Of a stretch of 5,190 nt of DNA, positions 1 to 5,190 are shown piece by piece. Under the pieces are notes generated by a model that did not search any database, was not told where the DNA came from, and saw nothing but the letters and a program-made list of their open reading frames with translations. The DNA is from an uncultured Clostridia bacterium (GTDB taxonomy: Bacteria; Bacillota; Clostridia; TANB77; CAG-508). The DNA lies in the NCBI GenBank assembly GCA_944388615.1, contig CALXJL010000094.1:1-5190 (forward strand), written 5' to 3'. The translations under genes were made by a program, and so were the position numbers. Position 1 is the first letter of the stretch; every line of letters starts with the position of its first letter.

Positions 1-1
1 A

Positions 2-1135
2 AATGAACAAAAGAAAGCAGCAGAAGCAGAGCAAGATGATGTTCAAGAAGAAATGAGCTCAGAAATGCAAGAAGTAGAAGCACTATCTACAGATATTTCA
101 AATGTTGAAAATGAAATAAACACATTAAATCTACAATTAGAAGAAGTTGAGACATCTATTGATGAAAAAACAAAAGAAATAGAAAAAAAGCAAGAAGAAT
201 ATGATTCTAATCAAAAATTATTGGAAGAACGTTTAGTTACAATGTATGAAACTAGTAATACAAGTTTTTTGGATTTATTACTTTCATCAACTAGTATAGT
301 AGATTTTATATCTAACTATTATCTAATGGAGCAAATAGTAGAATTTGATACAGAACTTCTTGAAACTATAGAAAAAGAACAACAAGAAATTGAACAAGCA
401 AAACAAGAATTAGAAACTAAAAAACAAGAAGTTGAAGAAATAAAACAACAACAAGAATCTAAAGCAAGTGAATTAAAAACTAAAAAAGCAGAAAGACAAA
501 CTAAAATAGATGCATTATCAGAGCAAAATAAACAATTGCAAAGTGAGATTGATGATTATAATGCAAAATTAAAAGAAGTAGATAACGCTATAGCAGCAGC
601 ACTAAAAAAAGCAATGGAAGAAGAACAAAAAAGAAATGAACAATCATCAAATGGATCATCTGGTTCATCAAGTTCAGGTGGAAGTAGTAAATTTGATGGA
701 ACATTTGCATGGCCTTGTCCTGGTTATACGAGAGTAACATCAAGAATGAAATACAGATGGGGAAGATGGCATAAAGGAATAGATATTGGTACAGGTGGAG
801 TAACAGGGAAAACAGTTGTGGCATCAGCAGCAGGAACAGTTATTTATAGGGCATATCAATCAGGAACAAGTGCAAGCCCTGGTTATGGTAATTATGTAAT
901 AATTTATCATGGTAATGGATTTTGCTCATTATATGCACATATGAATTCTGTATCTGTATCAATGGGACAATCAGTATCACAAGGACAAACTATAGGTTAT
1001 TCTGGAAATACAGGAGGAGTTGCACCACATCTACATTTTGAAATAAGAAAAGCATCATCAGTATCAAACTTCTTTGGAAACAACTGGCTAGATCCATTAG
1101 ATTATTTACCTAATGTATATACAATTGTAGATTAA
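2..1135 (+). CDS. Secreted coiled-coil M23 peptidoglycan endopeptidase, paralogue 1 (5'-partial)
   Basis: The reading frame is open to the left window edge, so the true start lies outside. The ATG at 53 is internal: no Shine-Dalgarno precedes it and coiled-coil sequence continues upstream. Numbering from the codon at position 2, 377 residues are visible. Residues 1 to about 213 are Glu/Lys/Gln-rich coiled coil. Residues 73-124 form the PcsB/CwlO-type core (SFLDLLLSS, IVDFISNYY). A Gly/Ser linker covers about 214-230, and an M23 (LytM) domain about 235-371. The M23 zinc and catalytic residues are all present: H257 and D261 (HKGID), H313 (LYAHM), H343 and H345 (HLH). It should therefore be an active metalloendopeptidase cutting peptidoglycan cross-bridges or stems outside the cell. 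Family knowledge says such coiled coils are gated by FtsEX. Aligned gaplessly with the next gene, about 60 N-terminal residues are missing, enough for a signal peptide. The domain call is firm; the exact bond cut is unknown. Confidence 0.9.
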   Translation, partial: NEQKKAAEAEQDDVQEEMSSEMQEVEALSTDISNVENEINTLNLQLEEVETSIDEKTKEIEKKQEEYDSNQKLLEERLVTMYETSNTSFLDLLLSSTSIVDFISNYYLMEQIVEFDTELLETIEKEQQEIEQAKQELETKKQEVEEIKQQQESKASELKTKKAERQTKIDALSEQNKQLQSEIDDYNAKLKEVDNAIAAALKKAMEEEQKRNEQSSNGSSGSSSSGGSSKFDGTFAWPCPGYTRVTSRMKYRWGRWHKGIDIGTGGVTGKTVVASAAGTVIYRAYQSGTSASPGYGNYVIIYHGNGFCSLYAHMNSVSVSMGQSVSQGQTIGYSGNTGGVAPHLHFEIRKASSVSNFFGNNWLDPLDYLPNVYTIVD

Positions 1136-1136
1136 T

Positions 1137-1145
1137 TGTGGATAA
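1137..1145 (-). other. Isolated perfect DnaA-box 9-mer
   Basis: The minus strand reads TTATCCACA, the consensus DnaA box, starting one base after the stop codon of the first hydrolase gene. No second box is evident nearby, so this is not an origin. It could be a DnaA titration or regulatory site, or chance. In such A+T-rich DNA a 9-mer with three G/C positions is not expected often (by rough estimate well under one per window). Confidence 0.3.
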
Positions 1146-1195
1146 CTAGGTGAAAAATTTAACTTAAACTGAAAATAGCAAATAAAACTCACTAG

Positions 1196-1204
1196 AAAGG
1201 AGGG
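1196..1204 (+). promoter_or_regulatory. Strong ribosome binding site deciding the start of the second hydrolase
   Basis: AAAGGAGGG is a near-perfect anti-Shine-Dalgarno match. Two in-frame ATGs follow, at 1206 and 1209. The AGGAGG core leaves only 2 nt before 1206 but 5 nt before 1209, so 1209 is the preferred start. Confidence 0.85.
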
Positions 1205-1208
1205 CATG

Positions 1209-2507
1209 ATGAGAAAGATTTGTACATATACAATTATAGTAGTATTAATATGCTCAATAATTATATCATTACAAATGAAGCCAATTTATGCTACACAAGT
1301 AAATGAGAATACAAATAATACGAATGCTACAAATACTACTAATACATCAGTTTCAGATGAATTGACGGAAAAACAGGAGTATATAAATGAAAAATTGGAA
1401 CAGTCAAACTTTGTTTTACAATATGTACAGTCTGAACTATCAAATGCTTTATTTGAGATTCAAAAATTAAATGATAATATAGATGAATATCAAAAACAGA
1501 TAGACGATCTTAATAGTCAAATATCTCAAACAGAAGATGAATTACAAAGTGCAAATGATAAATTAACTACTTTGGAACAAAGTTATAATGAAAATTATGA
1601 ATTATTGTCTGAAAGGATAGTAACATTATATGAAGCAGGAGATACTTCTTATTTAGATGTCCTACTTCAATCAAGCAATATTGTTGAGTTTATTTCTAAT
1701 TATTTTTTAATAACTCAACTAGTAGAATATGATAATGAATTATTAGATAAAATAGAATATGAAAGAAAAACTATGGAACTAACTAGAAATTCGCTTGAAG
1801 AAAAAAATAATAGTTTAAAAGATTTAAAAACAAAAAAAGAACAAACAGCATTAGTATTAGAAAATACTAAAACAATGCAACAAGTATATTCAGCACAGTT
1901 AACTCAAGAGGAAAAAAAGATTCAAGAAGAAATTCAAAAATATGTTACAGAACAACGAAATTTAGAAGCACAAATACAATTAGCTCTATTAGGAAGTAAT
2001 AGATATTCATTCCAATACACAGGAGGACAGTTTATATGGCCTATAGCAAAATCTGGTACATATATAACTTCTCAATTTGGTAATAGAGAGCATCCTATAC
2101 AAGGTGTAGAAAAATTACATAGTGGAATTGATATAGGTAATGCAGGTTTTGGAGCACCAGTAGTTGCAGCTGCAGATGGAGTAGTAACATATGCTGGTTG
2201 GCTAGGTGGATATGGTAATTGTGTAATGATAAAACATAGTGATTCATTAATAACATTATATGGACATGGTCAAACTATATTAACAACAGTTGGAAAACAA
2301 GTATCACAAGGAGAAACTATTATGGAAGTAGGATCTACAGGAAATTCTACAGGTCCACATTTACATTTTGAAGTAAGGTTAAATGGTACATCAGTTAATC
2401 CATTACCATATTTACAAGGAAATGCAGAAATTAATACAAATGTGCCAACAAATACAACAAGTAGTGAAAATACAGTTTCAAATACAGTTTTAAATACAAC
2501 TAATTGA
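1209..2507 (+). CDS. Secreted coiled-coil M23 peptidoglycan endopeptidase, paralogue 2 (PcsB/CwlO/EnvC-like)
   Basis: This 432-residue protein starts with a Sec signal peptide: MRK, a hydrophobic stretch at about 6-20, and a probable cleavage after Ala28 (IYA-TQ). An Asn/Thr-rich segment follows at about 29-48. The coiled coil spans about 50-263, with a PcsB-type core at 132-183 (YLDVLLQSS, IVEFISNYF). A short linker leads to the M23 domain at about 276-402. Zinc and catalytic residues are intact: H304 and D308 (HSGID), H353 (LYGHG), H384 and H386 (HLH). The usual SQFGNREHP entry loop is present. The last 30 residues are again Asn/Thr/Ser-rich. It should hydrolyse peptidoglycan peptides in the wall, probably under FtsEX control as known for PcsB, CwlO and EnvC. 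It lies 73 bp after its paralogue with no terminator between. The upstream ATG at 1206 would add one Met. The stop is TGA. An early Cys lacks a proper lipobox, so it is not called a lipoprotein. Confidence 0.93.
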   Translation: MRKICTYTIIVVLICSIIISLQMKPIYATQVNENTNNTNATNTTNTSVSDELTEKQEYINEKLEQSNFVLQYVQSELSNALFEIQKLNDNIDEYQKQIDDLNSQISQTEDELQSANDKLTTLEQSYNENYELLSERIVTLYEAGDTSYLDVLLQSSNIVEFISNYFLITQLVEYDNELLDKIEYERKTMELTRNSLEEKNNSLKDLKTKKEQTALVLENTKTMQQVYSAQLTQEEKKIQEEIQKYVTEQRNLEAQIQLALLGSNRYSFQYTGGQFIWPIAKSGTYITSQFGNREHPIQGVEKLHSGIDIGNAGFGAPVVAAADGVVTYAGWLGGYGNCVMIKHSDSLITLYGHGQTILTTVGKQVSQGETIMEVGSTGNSTGPHLHFEVRLNGTSVNPLPYLQGNAEINTNVPTNTTSSENTVSNTVLNTTN

Positions 2508-2555
2508 TATAGTTATAAATATTATAAAAAAACATATATTAATATATAAACATTT

Positions 2556-2566
2556 AGGAAGAAGGA
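2556..2566 (+). promoter_or_regulatory. Double ribosome binding site before the S41 protease
   Basis: Two partial Shine-Dalgarno motifs lie side by side: AGGA at 2556-2559, 7 nt before the ATG at 2567, and AAGGA at 2562-2566, 6 nt before the ATG at 2573. The longer AAGGA match favours 2573; the choice changes the protein by only two residues. Confidence 0.6.
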
Positions 2567-2572
2567 ATGTTA

Positions 2573-3784
2573 ATGAAAGAACAACAAAAAGGAAATTTAT
2601 CAAAAAGTATAATGCTTATAATAGTAACAGCATTATTAACCTTTATAATAACAATAATGCTTGTAAATAATAATACTATTAAGCTTGAAGATCTAGGAGT
2701 ATCAGAAGTAGAGGATTCAAAATATAATGCTTTAGTATCTACTCTTAAAAATTTTAAAGAATTATTAGATGAAGAATACAAAGGTGAAATTAATGAAAGT
2801 GATATGCTGGAAGGTGCAATAAAAGGTTATATAGAAGGATTAGGAGATGAATATACTGAATATTTTACTAAAGAAGAAATGGAAGAATTTACAGAAGATA
2901 CTGAAGGTGAATTTGAAGGTATAGGAGTATATATTGGTCAGGAAAAAGAAACTGAAAATGTTGTAATATTAAGTACTATTAAAGATTCACCAGCAGAAAA
3001 AGCAGGTTTACAAGCAGGTGATATAATAACAAAAGTAGATGGAGAAGATGTACTAGGAGCTGGATCTTCTTTAGTATCTTCAAAAGTAAGAGGAGAGTCT
3101 GGAACAGAAGTTAAAATAGAAGTTAAACGTAATGATGAAACAAAAGAATTTACAGTAAAAAGAGAAAATGTGCAGATGTATCATGTAGAGACAAAAGTAT
3201 TAGAAAATAATATAGGATATATGGGAATGTCTACATTTAATGAAAATTGTGCACAAGAATTTGAACAAAAATATAAAGAATTACAAGAACAAAATATAAC
3301 AGGTTTAGTAGTAGATTTAAGATATAATGGTGGAGGATTAGTTGATGAGGTTCTAGATATAGTAGATTTATTTGTTGATAAAGGAAAAGATGTATTAATA
3401 ACTGTAGATAAAAACGGAAAAGAAGAAATTGAAAAAGCTAAAAGAGAAAAAATAGTAACAGTACCTGTAGTTGTATTAGTTAATGAATATTCTGCTAGTG
3501 CATCAGAAATAATGGCAGCAGCTTTAAAAGAACAAGCAAATGCTAAGATAGTAGGAAAAACAACATATGGAAAAGGTGTTATTCAAGTATTACATCCTTT
3601 AAAAGATGGAAGTGGAATAAAAGTAACTGTTAAGGAATATTTAACACCAAATAGAAATACTATAAATAAAGTAGGAGTAACACCAGATTATGAAGTTGAT
3701 GTTACAGAAGAGCAGATGGATGAAGCTTTAGAAGATTCATCAAAAGATTTACAACTACAAAAAGCTATTGAAGTGTTAAAGTAA
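2573..3784 (+). CDS. ctpA: Membrane-anchored PDZ-S41 carboxyl-terminal processing protease (CtpA/CtpB type)
   Basis: A 403-residue serine protease. Lys-rich residues 1-11 precede one transmembrane anchor at about 12-31, placing the catalytic part outside the membrane. An acidic helical N-terminal cap covers about 50-110. The PDZ domain (about 113-198) opens with the GIGV carboxylate-binding loop and contains SPAEKAGLQAGD. The S41 core follows, with DLRYNGGG at about 248-255. The Ser-Lys-Gln catalytic set is S309 in SASASE, K334 in YGKG and Q338, with the spacing known from CtpB and Tsp. There is no C-terminal peptidoglycan-binding domain, so it is a short family form. Such proteases trim or degrade envelope proteins from exposed C-termini. 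It lies 65 bp after the second M23 gene and is probably co-transcribed, so those hydrolases are plausible substrates. In B. subtilis ctpB lies beside ftsEX and CtpB acts in sporulation signalling; that role cannot be assigned here. The symbol denotes the family type. Confidence 0.95.
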   Translation: MKEQQKGNLSKSIMLIIVTALLTFIITIMLVNNNTIKLEDLGVSEVEDSKYNALVSTLKNFKELLDEEYKGEINESDMLEGAIKGYIEGLGDEYTEYFTKEEMEEFTEDTEGEFEGIGVYIGQEKETENVVILSTIKDSPAEKAGLQAGDIITKVDGEDVLGAGSSLVSSKVRGESGTEVKIEVKRNDETKEFTVKRENVQMYHVETKVLENNIGYMGMSTFNENCAQEFEQKYKELQEQNITGLVVDLRYNGGGLVDEVLDIVDLFVDKGKDVLITVDKNGKEEIEKAKREKIVTVPVVVLVNEYSASASEIMAAALKEQANAKIVGKTTYGKGVIQVLHPLKDGSGIKVTVKEYLTPNRNTINKVGVTPDYEVDVTEEQMDEALEDSSKDLQLQKAIEVLK

Positions 3785-3799
3785 ATATTTAACTACTAA

Positions 3800-3834
3800 G
3801 GGTTTATAATATAAAAATATTATAAACCCATTTT
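3800..3834 (+). terminator. Probable intrinsic terminator of the hydrolase-protease unit
   Basis: A perfect 13-bp stem (3800-3812 pairing with 3817-3829) is closed by an AAAA tetraloop, with GGG/CCC at its base. It is followed by A and four T residues. The stem sits 16 bp after the protease stop codon. The T-tract is short and most of the stem is A-T, so some read-through into the phosphatase gene is possible. Confidence 0.75.
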
Positions 3835-3860
3835 ATAGGTATGATATTAAATTTTATATA

Positions 3861-3866
3861 AAGGGG
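3861..3866 (+). promoter_or_regulatory. Ribosome binding site of the phosphatase gene
   Basis: AAGGGG lies 9 nt before the ATG at 3876 and supports that start. No convincing promoter is visible between the hairpin and this site. TATGAT at 3840-3845 resembles a -10 element but has no matching -35. Confidence 0.65.
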
Positions 3867-3875
3867 TTTAAAATA

Positions 3876-4328
3876 ATGAAGATAATGTTTATATGTACAG
3901 GAAATATTTGTAGAAGTGCAATGGCAGAGGGAATGATGAAAAAGCTTGCAAAGGAAAATAATAAAGATATTAGTGTATATTCAGCAGGAATATATGCAGA
4001 AACAGGTGATTATGCTACATATAATGCAATTGAAGCAGCAAGAAAATATGATGTTAATATAGCATTACATAGAGCAACAAATATTAAAGATTCCAAAATC
4101 GAAGAAATGGATCTGGTTTTATGTGCTACTAAATCACACAAACAAACTATATTACAAAATTATCCTTCACTACAAGGAAAGGTTTTTACAATTAAAGAAT
4201 ATGCTGAAATAGATAAAGAAGGAATAAATATAGATATAAGTGATCCCTGGGGATATAATTCAGAAGTGTATAGTAATTGTGCAAAAGAAATATATGATTG
4301 CTTAGTGAAAATTTGTGATAAATGTTAG
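3876..4328 (+). CDS. Low-molecular-weight protein phosphatase (YwlE/Wzb-like fold)
   Basis: This 150-residue protein has the full length of the LMW phosphatase family and is predicted to be cytosolic. The phosphate-binding loop is at the extreme N-terminus: Cys7 (nucleophile), TGNIC, Arg13, Ser14. The general-acid Asp is D123 in the DPWG motif, followed by the typical EVYSNCAKEI helix. It should remove phosphate from a phosphoprotein through a cysteinyl-phosphate intermediate. Position 11 is Ile. In B. subtilis YwlE the equivalent Thr11 gives phosphoarginine selectivity and Ile is typical of phosphotyrosine enzymes, so tyrosine phosphatase is the better guess. An arsenate reductase is less likely, since no dedicated redox cysteine set or ars neighbour is seen; Cys12 in the loop and C-terminal cysteines are present, as in many relatives. 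It stands between a terminator and the thyX promoter, and no kinase partner is visible. Confidence 0.9.
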   Translation: MKIMFICTGNICRSAMAEGMMKKLAKENNKDISVYSAGIYAETGDYATYNAIEAARKYDVNIALHRATNIKDSKIEEMDLVLCATKSHKQTILQNYPSLQGKVFTIKEYAEIDKEGINIDISDPWGYNSEVYSNCAKEIYDCLVKICDKC

Positions 4329-4335
4329 ATCTCAC

Positions 4336-4364
4336 TTGAAATACAAAACTTGATTTGATATATT
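4336..4364 (+). promoter_or_regulatory. Candidate sigma-A promoter of thyX with extended -10
   Basis: TTGAAA (4336-4341, 5 of 6 to TTGACA) is separated by exactly 17 bp from TATATT (4359-4364, 5 of 6 to TATAAT). TGA at 4356-4358 supplies the extended -10 TGn motif. Initiation would fall near 4371, giving a leader of about 55 nt. It begins 8 bp after the phosphatase stop. A+T-rich DNA yields false hits easily, but both boxes, the spacing and the TGn agree. Confidence 0.6.
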
Positions 4365-4410
4365 ATTAATAATTAATTTTACAAAAGATAACAAGTTTTA
4401 TAAAATATAG

Positions 4411-4416
4411 AAAGGA
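4411..4416 (+). promoter_or_regulatory. Ribosome binding site that fixes the thyX start
   Basis: AAAGGA directly abuts the ATG at 4417, leaving no spacer, so that codon cannot be served by it. It lies 9 nt before the in-frame ATG at 4426, which is therefore the likely start. Confidence 0.7.
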
Positions 4417-4425
4417 ATGAAAATA

Positions 4426-5097
4426 ATGAAAATAGTTAAACCATATATTAATGTAGAAAAATTTGATGGTGTAAAAATGATGAAAAAAATTGAAAGAGCA
4501 GGTAGAACTTGTTATAAATCACATGTTACATCAGAAGATTCATATAAAAAGTTCTTAGCAAATATTATAAGTAGTGGACATGAAAGTGTAATTGAGCATG
4601 AGAAAATAACCATAAGAGTTTTAACAGATAGAGGAGCTTTGTGGGATATTACAAGACATAGAATAACATCTTTTAGTGTTGAAAGTTCAAGATATTGTAA
4701 TTATAGTAAAGATAGATTTGAAAAACAAATTAAATTTATGGAACCATTTTATATAAAAAATGATGAACAAGCATTAAAGGAATGGACAGAAACAATGGAG
4801 ACTGCAGAAAAGAATTATTTTAAATTAGCAGAACAAGGATATAAACCAGATGTATGCAGAATGCTACTTCCAACATCACTTGCAACAGAAATAGTTATGA
4901 CTGCAAATTTAAGAGAATGGAGACATATATTAACTCTTAGATGTTCAGATAGAGCACATCCAACAATTAGACAATTTACAATTCCATTATTATTACATTT
5001 AAAAGAAGAATTACCAGAAATATTTAGTGATATTCCATATGATGAGAATTTTGATCCAAAAGATTATGCTAAATTAGAAGTAATTGATGAAATATAA
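4426..5097 (+). CDS. thyX: Flavin-dependent thymidylate synthase ThyX
   Basis: This 223-residue enzyme converts dUMP to dTMP using methylenetetrahydrofolate as carbon donor and NADPH-reduced FAD, releasing tetrahydrofolate rather than dihydrofolate. It acts in the cytosol as a homotetramer. The diagnostic ThyX motif RHR-X7-S is at residues 77-87 (RHRITSFSVES), followed by SRYCNYSK, the variant common in Firmicutes. SGHESVIEH at about 50-58 matches the FAD-binding region. The C-terminal block with NLREWRHILTLRCSDRAHP (about 161-179) and TIRQ carries the substrate-binding arginines. Length matches the family. The start at 4426 is chosen because the Shine-Dalgarno touches the ATG at 4417. It has its own candidate promoter and no functional tie to the phosphatase before it. 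Organisms with ThyX often lack ThyA, which cannot be tested here. Confidence 0.97.
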   Translation: MKIVKPYINVEKFDGVKMMKKIERAGRTCYKSHVTSEDSYKKFLANIISSGHESVIEHEKITIRVLTDRGALWDITRHRITSFSVESSRYCNYSKDRFEKQIKFMEPFYIKNDEQALKEWTETMETAEKNYFKLAEQGYKPDVCRMLLPTSLATEIVMTANLREWRHILTLRCSDRAHPTIRQFTIPLLLHLKEELPEIFSDIPYDENFDPKDYAKLEVIDEI

Positions 5098-5140
5098 ATA
5101 AAATAAGAAGCATTAATATGATGAATTTAAATGGACATTT

Positions 5141-5185
5141 TTTAATCTACTAGGAAAGTTTGGAGAACTTTCCTAGTAGATTAAA
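5141..5185. repeat. Perfect 20-bp inverted repeat (strong hairpin) downstream of thyX
   Basis: Positions 5141-5160 pair without mismatch with 5166-5185 around a 5-nt loop, TGGAG. The arms include CTACTAGGAAAGTT, so the stem has a moderate G+C core and would be very stable as RNA. It starts 43 bp after the thyX stop, so it may end or protect that transcript. However, the right arm is followed by TACAT and the left arm is preceded by T residues, so neither strand shows a U-tract after the stem. A repeat-family member or an end of a small element is also possible; the window stops 5 bp later. The rest of the 93-bp tail holds nothing else convincing. Confidence 0.85.
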
Positions 5186-5190
5186 TACAT

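Noticed and set aside
588..824. Open frame on the minus strand opposite the first hydrolase gene
   Set aside because: It is the complement of a well-supported coding region, is hydrophobic only because it mirrors Lys/Glu/Gln/Ser-rich codons, and has no ribosome binding site.
1146..1195. Bulged stem CTAGGTGA / TCACTAG before the second hydrolase, considered as a riboswitch or terminator
   Set aside because: Only seven pairs with a bulge around a loop of about 35 nt, no U-tract and no recognised riboswitch core.
1209..1300. Possible lipoprotein signal in the second hydrolase (Cys in the hydrophobic stretch)
   Set aside because: The residue before Cys is Ile, not Gly, Ala or Ser, and the Cys is too early in the hydrophobic core; the cleavage after IYA is a better fit.
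2534..2547. 14-bp A/T-only palindrome before the protease gene (also one at 4362-4373 before thyX)
   Set aside because: Pure A/T palindromes are common at this base composition, and there is no U-tract or known operator consensus.
2554..2781. Open frame on the minus strand over the 5' end of the protease gene
   Set aside because: It overlaps the anchored N-terminus of a clear CtpA protein, has low-complexity Ser/Ile content and resembles no family I recognise.
3805..3810. Perfect TATAAT considered as a promoter -10 for the phosphatase
   Set aside because: It lies inside the terminator stem and has no acceptable -35 at 16-18 bp spacing.
4345..4399. 8-bp inverted repeat AAAACTTG...CAAGTTTT upstream of thyX
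   Set aside because: The arms are 39 nt apart, and the left arm would not be transcribed from the candidate thyX promoter; in A+T-rich DNA this may be chance.
5118..5153. Eleven-residue frame ending inside the left arm of the terminal hairpin, considered as a leader peptide
   Set aside because: No real Shine-Dalgarno precedes it, there is no run of regulatory codons, and no downstream gene is visible.

Overview
The window is a very A+T-rich stretch with all genes on the + strand. It has AGA-dominated arginine codons, strong AGGAGG-type ribosome binding sites and genes typical of Gram-positive cell-wall physiology. A low-GC Firmicute, most likely of the class Clostridia, is the best fit; the species cannot be named. 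All tryptophans checked in the five genes are TGG, and TGA ends one gene, so the standard bacterial code applies and a Mollicute is unlikely.

Positions 2-3784 hold a cell-envelope group. It contains two tandem, paralogous secreted peptidoglycan hydrolases, each a PcsB/CwlO/EnvC-like coiled coil fused to an M23 (LytM) endopeptidase domain; the first is cut by the left window edge. They are followed by a membrane-anchored PDZ-S41 carboxyl-terminal processing protease (CtpA/CtpB type). No terminator separates the three and the gaps are 59-73 bp, so they are probably co-transcribed. In Firmicutes this kind of cluster often follows ftsE-ftsX, whose ABC-type complex activates the coiled-coil hydrolases at sites of growth or division. 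That upstream part lies outside the window, so this is an inference. A 13-bp hairpin at 3800-3834 probably ends the unit.

Positions 3876-4328 encode a small low-molecular-weight protein phosphatase (YwlE-like fold, but with the Ile that favours phosphotyrosine in its P-loop). Positions 4426-5097 encode flavin-dependent thymidylate synthase ThyX, with a good candidate promoter of its own directly after the phosphatase gene. The last 93 bp hold no gene but contain a perfect 20-bp inverted repeat with a 5-nt loop that lacks a terminator U-tract.

Most of the content is recognisable housekeeping biology. The points that deserve a second look are the hydrolase pair (near-gapless coiled coils carrying clearly different M23 domains), the adjacent protease that may control hydrolase turnover, the Asn/Thr-rich tails of the second hydrolase, and the unexplained right-edge hairpin. 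I see no clear evidence of a wholly new system.
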